Shown piece after piece: positions 11,657 to 22,966 of a DNA stretch of 64,000 nucleotides (positions are counted from its first letter, which is position 1; each line of letters opens with the position of its first letter). The stretch is from Phoebastria nigripes (taxonomy: Eukaryota > Chordata > Aves > Procellariiformes > Diomedeidae), in NCBI GenBank assembly GCA_035582835.1, contig JAYKAV010003100.1, positions 304,316 to 368,315 on the forward strand. Direction: 5' to 3'. A program made the translations under genes and the position numbers. The notes beneath the pieces were generated by a model that was not told the origin of the DNA, did no database searches, and saw nothing but the letters and a program-made list of their open reading frames with translations.

Positions 11657-12423
11657 GTAAGAATTTTAAATCTTAAGACGCTTCTCATAATAATTATGAT
11701 ATACATTAAATGAAGGCCATTTAAAATTTCTAGATAGCTGAATTGACTACTGCAGTGTTTGCAAATGACCTACATGATAAGAATAGGTAATGTAGTTCAG
11801 AAGGTACGTTTTAGTGCTGAACTCTATTATGATGTTAAAATGGGATTCTCATAAGACTGGAAAAGGCTATTAACATGCTGCATTTATTAAAGAACTGAAG
11901 AAATCTCCGAGGATAGATCTGGATCTCTTTGTAACATGTATGCTGTGGTTCATTTGAAATGTCAGCTAAATATGCATTGTTTCAGTTTAAGCTCTCGGAA
12001 ACTTGCAGCAGTGGTTGAAAGTGGGCAGCTAATGTTACCACTCCTCTGATGGACTGTGTTGCCTATAGAGTCAGGACAACTGATCAGTCATCCTCTCGTG
12101 AATGAGTTGTTGAATGANCTCAGTTTTAAGCTTGTAACGGTGATAATTGTATCTCAATATGACAATGTTAAGATAGTATTGTTAATATAATATCTAAGGG
12201 TGAAAATTAATGTATCAAATTTCAAGATGTATGTCCATAGGTAGAGCTATTGTCCCTGATCTTGTAGGCTTCAGCAATGCACTTTTGCAAGCTTTACAGC
12301 TTTACAAGTCTATTGGTACATCCTTTTTTGATCTGGACTGATTTTACGAGAAGCTTCTGGTTTGAAACTTAATCGGGTCTAGTGATGCAAATAATGGTTT
12401 CTATATTTTTACCATGCATGCAG
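11657..12423 (+). other. ASPH intron
   Basis: Non-coding; no repeats or other elements recognised. Confidence 0.8.
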
Positions 12424-12468
12424 CCAAAGCAAAGGATTTCCGTTATAACTTGTCAGAGGTCCTACAAG
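12424..12468 (+). CDS. ASPH: ASPH optional exon (AKAKDFRYNLSEVLQ)
   Basis: Acceptor catgcag, donor CAAG|gtagga, 45 bases, phase 1-1. After the split codon it encodes AKAKDFRYNLSEVLQ, matching the optional 15-residue luminal insert known in some mammalian junctin and AspH isoforms. It lies between the membrane anchor and the EF-hand. Skipping keeps frame and changes only one junction residue (Gly instead of Ala). It contains an N-x-S sequon (NLS) that could be glycosylated, since this part is luminal; that is inference. Confidence 0.93.
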
Positions 12469-13760
12469 GTAGGATATTGGAGAAATAAGATTGCTTTACA
12501 GTCCCTTGGCTAAAAATTTTGGTTTACTTTTTTGTTTTTAATTTTTTAGAGAATTACTGTTCTTCTACAATGACATGAAGCTCAGTCATTTCTCATCTGT
12601 CTCATTCTCCATGGCTTTGAAGATGATACAATTCTTATTTCTAGAGAATTACATTTATTCCATCAGTCTGTTGTGTTTAACTATAAACCGATGAAGATCC
12701 TTTCTAGTTGATTGCTTCCGTACAATGGTGATGGCCTTATTTTTGTCTATTCTAGACCCAAGTGTGAACTTCTTCTTTCACAAAGCTGTTTTCTAACTTT
12801 CTAAGTACCATATTAAGAACTATATTTCATTTATTTTAATGGCAACCAAGTTCTGCCTCCATTTAGAGAATGTCAATTAAATTGACAAACTATAAGGACT
12901 TAGAGTTCTTCTGCAAACAGTGTGCAGAGTTTCAATCCTATTAAAAGTTATGTATTTTAAGTTATGAATTTTATTAAAACTAATTAGATAGTTCTCTAAT
13001 CACTTGGTGATCCCAGGATACTTCTAATCCTGGATACCACGTTTCTGTGCTAAAAATTCTTTTTGAATAGAAACTGGGTTCTCCTTTTGCTAGGGCTGGT
13101 AGAGCTGCAGTTTCAAAAATAAAAGTGAGAAGTCTGATGTATTCACCTATAGTCATCTATAAAAGGATGGTTAACTTTTTTGTCTTCAGTGAATGTTATA
13201 CAGTTGTTGATAAAATTATGAATGTTTTTCGTTTGTCCAGGAAGTAGGTTGCTTACCTTCTATTAACTTGGCACTAAAAATTATATACCTAACTTCTTTT
13301 TTTTTCTGAGAATTTAGAATGGCAAGAAGCATATAATCAGAAAACAAACAGTGATTATTTGATTAATTCTTGTTTTATTGTTTCTTTTCCCTCAAACATG
13401 TTGAATGTTCCTTGTGAACTTAAATTTTATTCTGAGCAAAGCATGTTCACATAAAGTGTATCACTTAATTACAGGTTTGTTTTAAATCTGCNAGCACCAA
13501 AACAAATGTGTGGAAAAAAGACTAACTTGTGTTCAGTCTAAAGTCTAGGAAATGCAGAAAGGAACTTAAAATATTTGTAATATTTTCCAGGAAATTTAAA
13601 ATACGGTAAAGAAGAGTATGGCTAAATCATTTTTAAAAAAAAAAAAAAAAAAAGGTAACAACCTAGCATTGGCAGTCAACCATCACACATTGAAAGCACT
13701 GTGCTGGAAACAAACTGCTGAATCCCTAATTCTTTCTTCTTCCTCTCTTTGCATTTCTAG
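12469..13760 (+). other. ASPH intron
   Basis: Non-coding, with an A tract near 13636-13653. No exon or transposon seen. Confidence 0.8.
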
Positions 13761-13829
13761 GCAAGCTTGGAATATATGATGCTGATGGAGACGGAGATTT
13801 TGATGTGGAAGATGCTAAAGTATTGCTAG
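13761..13829 (+). CDS. ASPH: ASPH EF-hand exon with apparent GC donor
   Basis: Acceptor atttctag, 69 bases, phase 1-1, encoding GKLGIYDADGDGDFDVEDA and then KVLL. The EF-hand-like loop DADGDGDFDVED has acidic residues at positions 1, 3, 5, 7 and 9 and Asp at position 12, as in the family. It is expected to bind calcium in the ER/SR lumen. The exon must end CTA G to join every later exon in frame, and the intron then starts gcaagt, not gt. The nearest GT (about five bases on) would break the frame. This exon is the branch point for the isoform-specific tails. Confidence 0.95.
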   Translation, partial: ASLEYMMLMETEILMWKMLKYC

Positions 13830-14723
13830 GCAAGTACAAACACAGATGGAATAATTGTATAATTCAGTTGTCATTCATGTTTGGTTTTTCTTTAATGTCA
13901 AAACAATATTTCTGTTTTTTCCTAATTGAAGGACTTAAATTGATTTAATTGTGATAGGTTTTTTTCTAATGCAAGTTGTAGGATTGTATGTGCAACTTGC
14001 TACAAGTTGTGTTCTTTTTCTTCTAATATAGCAATGTAACTGGAAAGCATTTAATTACAGGATGATTTTGAAGTTAGGTGGTTGATGCTGCTCTATTGAC
14101 TTCTGAAAAGATGGTTGTGATTATTAATAAATTTATCAGATGCAGGGCTTAAGATGCTTCAAGAGTTAAAACGTTGCTTATGTTAACATGTTAAGCCAGG
14201 TCCATTTTAAAATGACTTCCAACAGGCCTTTGTACTACTTAGATGACAATTTGTTCAGCGTATTTTTGTACTGTCTTTCCTCTATTCTGAGTTCTCCACA
14301 AGTCTGTCTGTTTTCTTTGCCCTTCAGAAATTCTACATGACATGGGTTTTTCTTTGATGTTGAAACACTGGTTTTAGGCTTCTGTTCCTTGTAGTTTGGG
14401 AGAATGTCTTTTTGCTCACCACGTATCTTCAAAGAGAAATTTCANTCACTAAATATGCTTTGTGATACTGCCCTTCTAGCAGTTAAAGCACTACCATCTT
14501 CAGCTTCACAATCAAGCATTGGATACATACTTCTTGCATACCTGATGTTAGAAAGTTTACTTTTCTTTAATTTGTTCAAGTGTAAACCTATTCTGAGCAC
14601 ACAAACCTAGCAAGTTAAACAAATAAACAAAACAACAAAAAACCCCAGCATAGTAAATAATAGCTCAAGCAGAGGGCAAAGNGGAGTGTCTCAAACTAGT
14701 CAAAGTTATCAATAGTATATTAG

Positions 14724-14821
14724 AATCATAGAATTGTTTAGGTTGGAAAAGACCTTTTAAGATCATCAAGTCCAACTGTTAACTTAGCATTGCCAAGTCC
14801 ACCACTAAACCATGTCCCTAA
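14724..14821 (-). mobile_element. Very short CR1 3'-end fragment
   Basis: AATCATAGAATTGTTTAGG begins a stretch of about 98 bases matching the 3' end of the larger CR1 copies, through the 'accactaaaccatgtccct' block. It then stops abruptly. It is a strongly 5'-truncated insertion, antisense to ASPH. Confidence 0.9.
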
Positions 14822-17800
14822 TTAGGATGTTATGGCTTGCTATTTGAAACTCATACTCCATAAAAATCAGTTTATCATCAGTTTTTTTTCTCCACTTATG
14901 TTTGCAGAAATAAGCAAGTCTTTTCGGGGGGTTCATTTGTTTAGTCCCTTCATGGTTAAAGAACACCCATGCGATCAAAATTACTGAACTAGTTTGCAGT
15001 GGTGTGAATGTGAGAGGCACTCCAAAGAATTTCCAGTGCTCTGAATGACTTCAGAGCTACAAATTGGGTGTTAATTATAAATGGTGAATAAGATAACACT
15101 TTGTATAGTTATAATCCTAATCTTTCTCTGTCTATTATGTAGTGTACAGAAAGTGGATATCAATCTCTTGTGGGTCATATTAGTTGGATTCAGATTGCCA
15201 AGTTGGTAGCCAGAAACATGCTGCTGCTTTGTTACATCTCTGTTTTATGCAACTTGATATAGCTGGGAATTCTGCCAGTACATGACAGTGTTTCTATTAT
15301 AAGCTTGTCTTATCACGCATTTAAACCTTATACTTCAAATGTGACATTAAAAGGTCACAGATCAAAAGTTATTTTTATTATTTTTGAATACTTGCTTAGG
15401 AATATGATTTAATCTCATTTAAATTTAAGAATATTTTCTGCAGTACAAAGGAAATGGTAAATTTTGAAAAGTTACATGACACTGATAAAAATTATGAATA
15501 TAAAAATGTATTTTTTCTAATAACTAGCACGTAATGTTATTAACTGAAGTTCCCACTGAAGTGCTTGTTTGTATTTTAACATTTAATATGAACTAAAAAA
15601 TGAACACCACTATGCAGACTAAAATTATTTCATTGATGCAAAAACTGGAATACTAGATTCCCTCTTGAGGAATTTGTCTTCCAGAATTAAGTCTTTGTAG
15701 TAAAGAAAACCAGATAGTAAGCCTGTATTCAACTGCATTAGGGTAACTTTCTAAATATCGAATGCATAGCTCCTTTTATATTTTATTTGTGAGGATTTTG
15801 GTAGTACATATGCTGTGTTTGAAGACTTCTTACTTTCTGAGATTTTTCTCTGGGTCAGACTACCATAAAAGCAAGTGGTTTCTCTGCTAATTTAATATTG
15901 ACTTAAAAAGGAGATACCACTGTTTGATGTTTAATGCTAGGAAGTCATATGCTTTTTTCTTTTCTGTTCTTTAGCTATTACTAAGCTACTATATATTGAA
16001 ATTGTGGCGTGTACAGTGGTTTAATGTTGTCCACTTCCATAATCTTTAGTTTTTGCTACAAATTTAAAGATTTAATTTGCATATTAATGATAAATATATT
16101 TATCAGTTAATTTAATTTTGAGAATGCTTCCACCAGGGTGAGTTTATTTTATATTTCAAAGAATGGTTTAGTAGCTGATAACTTGGTAGTTTTCTGTACT
16201 ACTTGGGCACAACTAAATAGAAGAATTAAAACTTATTATTTTATTTCTTGTACGTATAAGGTATGATAGGGTCTGTTCTTTTTTTTTTTTTGTTGAAATC
16301 AATGGAGGTTTGATGATTAAGTTCTCTTGAGGTATTTGTGTACTTTTAAAAACAGTGTGCAAGAAGTGTGTTCTTCCCCTCTTCCTCGCCCCACCCCAAG
16401 TAAGGGGGCGGGGGGGAGGGAAACCCCACCTAAAACCCACCCAGCCAGCTAACCCCAAAAATTTATTGAGTTAGTTTTGTATCCATTTATAAAAAAAAAT
16501 TACACAGGGTGGAAATGCGAACTTGTTGAAGCTAGTCTGCAGTTATCTTGCAGATTCTTTCTTTTTCACAGGTATTTGTGAGGTTCTGTTTACTGAATTC
16601 CTTTTGGTAATGGGAAGAGAGGCTTCTTAATCTGTTCCTTTGTGGGGTACTGTCATCAGTAATTCTCTTCCCGCTTTTTGTTCACCTCGCTCTGTTTGTT
16701 CTTTGAAGGAAGTAATTCTTCTCAGGAGAAGTGTTATACCTTTGTACTTGAGCACTGAGTACAGAGAAACGGTGGCTTTAGTAGTATTACAAAAAAATGC
16801 ATGTATAGAGTGTACCAATGTCTGTTGTAATAGAATCTTTGGAGCCGAGCCATTTTTTGTACTTCAGTCCTTTTTAACAAGCAACAATATCCTGAGAAAT
16901 TCTACTTAAATGGCTGCAGTACTTAGTACAATTTTGGAACTGCAGCTACAGAAAGTCATCAATATATATTGTTCTTGTGCATTTAGTTCAGAGTAGTCTG
17001 GCTATGCAGAAAATGGAAAAAAAACCCCAACCCTAGTGTATCAGCAAACAAAGGGTAGTAAACAATAGAATGCAAGCTTCTGTAAACCAACTCTTTTTCC
17101 CCTGGATCACCTATAGTAGAAAAGGATGTTTGCAAGCAGTTGTACAAAGATGGCAGATTCAGAAAATCTGTGGTGAGATAATAGGAGTTAAAAGAATGCT
17201 TTTGTATGGTTCAGCTGTTTAGGATAAGTTTCATACTCTTCTATATTTTTCTTACGTTCTACTGTAGCACCTTCAAATATTAAAAGCTTGCATATGCTCA
17301 TTCTCGTAAAAGAGATGTTTGCAGGAGAAGAAAGGCTTTGTCTTGTTAAATGAATGTAGGCAAGCCCTCTGCCCCATTGGTTGCGGTAACACTGTTGAAT
17401 AGGTAAAGATTTTGACTCCCTCGATTACTGTTTGATTTAAATTGTAATGTTTAGACTTCTCTTGAAATAAAGTAATTATTTCCTGTGAGTCCCTGATTTT
17501 AGCATGGTATGGCTGCCTGATTGGGGAGTTCCATTTTTGTCACCATTTTCAGGCACTTCTTACCATGTTTATTTGTGCTTATCAGTACGTGAGTTTTACT
17601 TTGAAAAGCAGTTCTTCTTGATTATGGAGATGAATGAAGACCAAAACCAGTTTGAGTATTAATTAGTTTGGGTGTTTTTTTAACTCCTTCTAAGAAAGAA
17701 AAAAGATAAATATATGAAATAATGTGTTACTTTCTGTAACTCAGGCTGAAGTGTCTTTTTGTTTGTTTGGTTTGGTTTGTTTTTTTTTTTTACCCTTAGA

Positions 17801-18153
17801 TTCAAAGGCCATTATATTAATCTTTGATAGTTTTTGTAAAGAATTGTAAAGGAAGGGTTTGGGGTTTTGTTGTTTGGTGGTTTTTATGGTCAAGACTATG
17901 AGATGTATTCTTTCAGTTTCTATGGTTCCCTTTGGTGTCCTAATCTTTTCAAAGAAAATATGCAGCTGTACTCCCTGTTATATTTTATAAAGATAATTGC
18001 CCAAGAGTCTTATTCTTGACTTAGTGCAAGAACAGGGGCATCTACATGGTTCTTCGCGTGCTTACAGAAATGCTATCTAAAGCCTGGGGTCTTTTGTGAG
18101 TGGTGGGTTGGGTTTTTTTTGTTGTTTGTTTGGCTTTTTTAATGCCAGATTCC

Positions 18154-18227
18154 GACAGAATAGAATGATACAAATATTTATAAATCGGGGGACAGAATAG
18201 AATGATACAAATATTTATAAATGGGGG
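18154..18227. repeat. 37-base tandem duplication ending in a G run
   Basis: GACAGAATAGAATGATACAA and the bases after it, through ATTTATAAAT plus a G run, occur at 18154 and again at 18191. The second copy leads into an uninterrupted G tract and then T tracts. It is either recent replication slippage or an assembly issue at the homopolymers. Confidence 0.85.
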
Positions 18228-19858
18228 GGGGGGGGGTGGGTGTTTTTTTTTTTGTTGGTTTTTTTTTAGATTCAGGTTTCCATTCATAAATTGAGATTTC
18301 TGTCTTCAGTAAATATACTTACTTTGGTTTATGTCTTTACATCTTGCTTGGTCCAAATTTTGAAAACAAATTAGAATGATGGCTGACTACCATGCATAAA
18401 GTTAAGTCTATAAAATTTAATTTTTATAGAACTAAGCCATGGAAGAAGTTGGAGAGGGATATTTATAATACCTTGATTGCCTCCTGGATTCAATCTGTCA
18501 TTTTTAAACCTTTGGGCTATCCAGTGAAAAATTAAAGAGAATGGCTGGTCACTCAAGTAGAGGTTCTGGACATCCAGGTACAAGGATGTGGGACATCATG
18601 GACTTGGAAGTTACCTCAGAATTATCATTGATACTTTCACTATGTGCTGTAAGAAAAATGTGTTGAAATGTGTTAAATGTCTCTGCTGTGAACTCCTCTA
18701 TCTTGAATGTTTCATTAACCTGCACCTAATATTGCTTCGTAGTCTGCATGTGCAACATGTTCACTTAATTTTATGTCTCAACAATCTGTCTTCACCTTTA
18801 GCTCACTTTTCTACTTCTCCTTCCAGCACAAACGAAGGTTTGTTCTGGTTAGAAGTGGGGGAAATTCCTCCCTCTCCCGCTTTAAAGCTTACCAATAATT
18901 GACGTTTGTCATTGCTTGATCATTCTGTTGTACTTTTTCCAGAATGGAAAAGTTGAAATGTTATTTAGTAATAACTGTAAAACAGGAGGGAAAAAAAGAG
19001 AGCATTAATTATGGCTTACTTGTGTTTTACAAACACCAGTTAGATCAGTGGGTCTTGTAGCCCAAGATAGCAACTCCTGGTATCAAAGAGTTTAGAAGTG
19101 ACAACCTCTTTCTTCATTGCTCTGGCCATGTCTACTTTAGCTGTCTTTAGCCTGCTTTAGATTTTCTATGTAACAATACATACACCCTTTATATTGGCTA
19201 CCTGTTCATTTTTATCTAGTGTTCTGTATATCCTCAGGTTTGGAATTAATTCCTGAGGATCAAGTATATCATGTAGAATATGTATCATAGAAAAAAATGG
19301 TTGAGAAGCATGTTAAAAAAAAAACAAACAAGCAAACAAACTGCAAAACAACCCCCCCCCCCAGCAATTAGTCCTCACTTCTAAGCAAAATCAAAATTCT
19401 GCATGGTAGAATAAATGTTATCCTTAACAGTATGTCTGTGACAAGTTTGTTTAAATGCTGTGTGCTTTTAAATGTTATTCTCAGCTATCAATTGCAAGCT
19501 CTCAAATTTGAACATGATGGTTTTAAAAAAAAAAAAAAGGCAAATTGGATGATTTTAAGTAGTGGAGGATTACTGTTAAAAAACTGTCTAAAGGTAAATG
19601 CTGCAGCAAGAAAACTGAATATAAATGGATTTGGTTTTAGGACTAGGAAGAAGGGAAAGCAAAGCTGCTGCCTTTTTTAAGATTTTGGCATAATATTGTG
19701 CATGTTTATTGTCCAAATTATAGTCTGTACTTTGAAAGATTCAACTTTCTTAACATCTTTCTATTTCCTAATTAGCATTCCTGTAAAGACTGCTGTCTGT
19801 GACATGAGATGTCTTTCACAGATCCCCCTTTTACAGTTTCCTCTTTCCACCTAACTGC

Positions 19859-19924
19859 TGTCTCTCTTTTTTTTTTTCCTTCCCTGTCTCTCTCTCTCTC
19901 TCTCTTTCCTCTGTTCTTGTGTAG
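19859..19924 (+). promoter_or_regulatory. Extended polypyrimidine tract and acceptor of the alternative ASPH exon
   Basis: About 60 bases are almost pure pyrimidine, including a T run and an uninterrupted CT dinucleotide run near 19884-19906, ending TTCTTGTGTAG. This is far longer than a normal acceptor tract. Repeated UCUU/CUCUCU words are classical binding sites for PTB-type splicing repressors, so the tract may decide whether the next exon is used. Confidence 0.7.
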
Positions 19925-20166
19925 GCCTGACCAAAGATGGCAGTAATGAAAATATTGATTNCCTTGAGGAAGTCCTTAATATTTTAGCAGAGGAAAGCTC
20001 TGATTGGTTTTATGGCTTTCTCTCATTTCTCTATGATGTATTGACTCCTTTTGAAATACTAGAAGAAGAAGAGAGCGAAGCTGCAGATGATGTTGATGGT
20101 ACGTCACAGAATGAAGGGGTTCAGGGAAAAAAGACTTGTGTTATTTTGGATTTACAGAACCAGTGA
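19925..20166 (+). CDS. ASPH: ASPH alternative exon, terminal form (ends ...LDLQNQ)
   Basis: After the split Gly codon it reads LTKDGSNENID, LEEVLNILAEESSDWFYGFL, SFLYDVLTPFEILEEEE and on to a C terminus TCVILDLQNQ-stop (TGA 20164-20166). It closely resembles the tail of short mammalian ASPH isoforms ending CVILDLHNQ. Joined to the anchor and EF-hand exons it gives about 158 aa (173 with the optional exon). The aromatic/hydrophobic centre flanked by acidic residues is luminal. An internal donor, GATG|gtacgt at 20098/20099, would make a 174-base in-frame cassette instead, so the last 68 bases are retained only in the terminal form. One N lies at 19961. Confidence 0.88.
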
Positions 20167-20665
20167 CTGAGAGACTAATTTGATTGGCTTTCGAAAATGT
20201 CCATGAAGTCATCAGTCTTAATATAACAGGAATTTATGGCATTGAGGGGAAACTCCCAAATGGACACTATAAAGATTGAGCTCAAGTCAGCCATGTAATG
20301 TAGTTTTGCTAGTTGAAAGCCATTCAGTGACTTTTCCATTTTTGTGACAGGATGACAAATACTACACAGTTGTGTAAATATGTAGAATGAAACGTGTATC
20401 TGCGGTTGCGTAGTTGGTTTCTGTATGAGCTTCAATTTGTGCATTTTGTGCACAAAGCTAAGTGTAATAACCTCTACTGTTAACACTATAACATTTGTCT
20501 TTCTAGCAAACNTTAACTGAAGCGTTTTGTAACAGCTTTGATTGTAAAGTATTCTGGCATGATTGCATTATGTAAATACATATTTATATGTTAATCCTTA
20601 GTATAGACATGACAATGATAATTCTCTTGTGAAATATAATTTTAATAAATAATTTATTTTGTGAT
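20167..20665 (+). other. ASPH: 3' UTR of the short ASPH isoform
   Basis: Follows the TGA and runs to just past an AATAAA signal. The true cleavage site is not determinable from sequence. Confidence 0.6.
20644..20649 (+). terminator. Poly(A) signal AATAAA
   Basis: Canonical hexamer about 480 bases after the TGA of the alternative terminal exon. A second AATAAA lies at 20703-20708. Either could serve this isoform. Confidence 0.6.
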
Positions 20666-22867
20666 TCACCGATTTCTCAGATAAATTCTTTTTACCTGTT
20701 CAAATAAAAGCACTTCATTTAAAAGTGCGTGAAAATTTTACAGAAACATTTATTTCTAAGTTCGCTAACATCTGTTGTATTCGGAAGATATGATATCACT
20801 ACATGGTTTATTCCCACTGATTTGTCTGTTTTCAAACTAAGTTTTCAGTCATTTTTTTTAATATAACAATCACACCACAAGGGTTGTTCTAAATTTGTTT
20901 GAGTTTTTTTTAAGGTGGGCCTTTTATGGAAGTGGGAAGCTGTGATTATGTATTTCTAATGTAATATTGAATATATTAAAGACTAATTGGAAATGAGAAT
21001 GTAATGTCTTCTATTCCTTGCTAAATTCAAGAACTTAATGCAGTTTTGCAAATTTTGATCCTTTTCCTGTGGAACTGTTTTATGACAGTCGTTCCAAAAA
21101 TATTTTTCATGTACATGAATTCTGTCTGCTATCATAAAGTTATTGGTATAGAAAGGAGAGTTTATAATTGTGTTCTGCAGTTTATATCAGGTACTAAAAG
21201 CTGAAACTGAGTTGTCATTTTAATACATGAATAGTGTACTCAATCAGATTATTATTAAAATTATATGAAATTGTTTATAGTGATGCCTGCTATGCTTAAG
21301 TTTGTATCTGTTTCCCGTATAAATTTATACTCACGTTTTAACACTAGTGGATGCAGGCTGAAATTTTAACCTGTTTTTAAATTAAATGAATTTTCACTTG
21401 CTTTGGCATGGCAATTTTAAAGCAATTTAATATGCCTGTTTAAAAAAAAACTTTCATTAAATCATCCAACTCAGGGTTCTACTCAATCTTTAAAAAGTAA
21501 TAAAAAAGAAAAAGTGTTAGTGTTAAGCAAGTGAAGTGGTTTCTTTAAAAAAAAAAAAAAAAAAAAAGTGAAGTGTTAATACTGCTGCTTAAGATTTACA
21601 AATGAAATAGAGCCACATAAACATTAGTCACATTTTCTTCCAAATATTTGAGGATTAGGTTATAAGAAAGTTAATAACATGTAAATTTAATGGTTTTTAT
21701 TATGAGATATATGAAGCATAAGGCAAAGAAAATAAAAAAACCCCTATACTTTATGAAAATAAATGCTAGTAGATCTGTGGAATATTACTGAGAAGTTTCT
21801 TATCAAGTGCAAGAAACTTGCAAATTATCTGAGATGTAGGAAATAAGCAAGCTTGGTTTGTTTGGTTTGGTTTTTTTTCTCTTTTAATTTTAGAAGCATA
21901 TTTGAATTAGAAATAAGAGTTTCATCACTATTGTGGGATAATAGTATCTCTCAGTATGAATTAGAAGAATTGTCATGGGACATTGAATTCTATTGTAGAT
22001 GCTTCAATAATGGAACTAGATAGCTGAAAAGAGGAGGAAAACATCTACTATGAGAATTCTGTATCATGAATTTATACCAAATAGTTAAAATACTTGTTGA
22101 TAATCTGATGACGTTTCCAGTGAAATAAATATATTGCTTGAACCATGAAAAAGCTGCAGGCACTGAAATAGCTAATGGTTACATCAGTTTAAGTTGGGCT
22201 AGGGAGATGAAATGCAGGCCAAGAAAGTTCTGATTTGATATCATGGAAGTTCCTTGTTAATTTTATTAAGTGTGTGGAATTCTGCTCAAAAACAATTATA
22301 GTGGGAATAAAGAATCTGTAGGAAGAGAAAAAGCGGCAGGGGGGAAGACCTAGGGGAAATATTAACAGTAAATAACTTTCTAGAGTGTTTAGTTTCCAGA
22401 ATACAGGTTTTTTTTCAGAAGTGTTCCCTCTTGCCTGGTGTTGTTCCTGTTGAGTTATCAATTAAACCCTCACCGGTGGTGAGCAGAGCTGTCAAAGCTC
22501 TCCTAGAGTTTGGGATAGAAGTGTTTGATTTTAATGAATTGCATTAATTGTTGTGATTGCAAGCAGGACTTGGCTAGTAAGGGTGGTAATAAGATTTGGA
22601 TGAGTCTTCAGTTATATCAGCATGGCAGTTTTTTTAAAAAAAAGTATTTAACAGCAAAAAGGTTAAGCTGAGTGTGATTATGCAAATAAGGAAGGAAAAC
22701 TGAACTCTATCTCAACTCTTGCTTCTAAGTCCACACAAAGTGTTTGAAATTAGTTGAGGAAATTGAAACCTAAATTTTTAGTTTGATTCGTGGTGACTAT
22801 CAGTTATATAAAATACAGTCAGTATGTTAACGTTTTAAAAGAAGTCCAGAGAATTTTTAAAGTGGTT

Positions 22868-22966
22868 TTAAGCTGTAGGTAGAAAGCTGTAGCAGCTTTG
22901 CCCTCTGATACTCTTTTAGAGTAATTATTTCAGAAGGCAAAGCTGCTGTTTTCTACCTACAGTTTT
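22868..22966. ncRNA. Imperfect hairpin, pre-miRNA-like candidate
   Basis: The left arm contains CTGTAGGTAGAAA and then GCAGCTTTGCC. The right arm (22931-22966) contains GGCAAAGCTGC and then TTTCTACCTACAG, its reverse complement. About 30 base pairs form, with a small asymmetric bulge and a 20-odd base loop that itself holds ACTCT..AGAGT. Size and shape fit an intronic microRNA precursor or a small palindromic transposon remnant. I do not recognise it as a named miRNA, and no expression evidence is available. Confidence 0.4.

Larger units (their letters stand above)
13830..19858 (+). other. Large ASPH intron after the EF-hand exon
   Basis: Six kilobases without a supportable exon. Besides the CR1 scrap near 14.7 kb, it holds a C-then-G-rich stretch at about 16377-16420 with runs of three or more G (possible quadruplex), a tandem duplication at 18154-18227, several T runs and a C run near 19350. 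A frame at 18588-18902 has no family resemblance and was not called. Confidence 0.6.

Noticed and set aside
16377..16445. C/G-rich stretch considered as a CpG-island promoter
   Set aside because: Too short, with runs of single bases and few CG dinucleotides; better described as a simple, possibly quadruplex-forming tract.
18588..18902. 104-codon plus-strand frame rich in Leu and Cys
   Set aside because: Lies in an intron, has no phase-1 splice sites and no similarity I can name.
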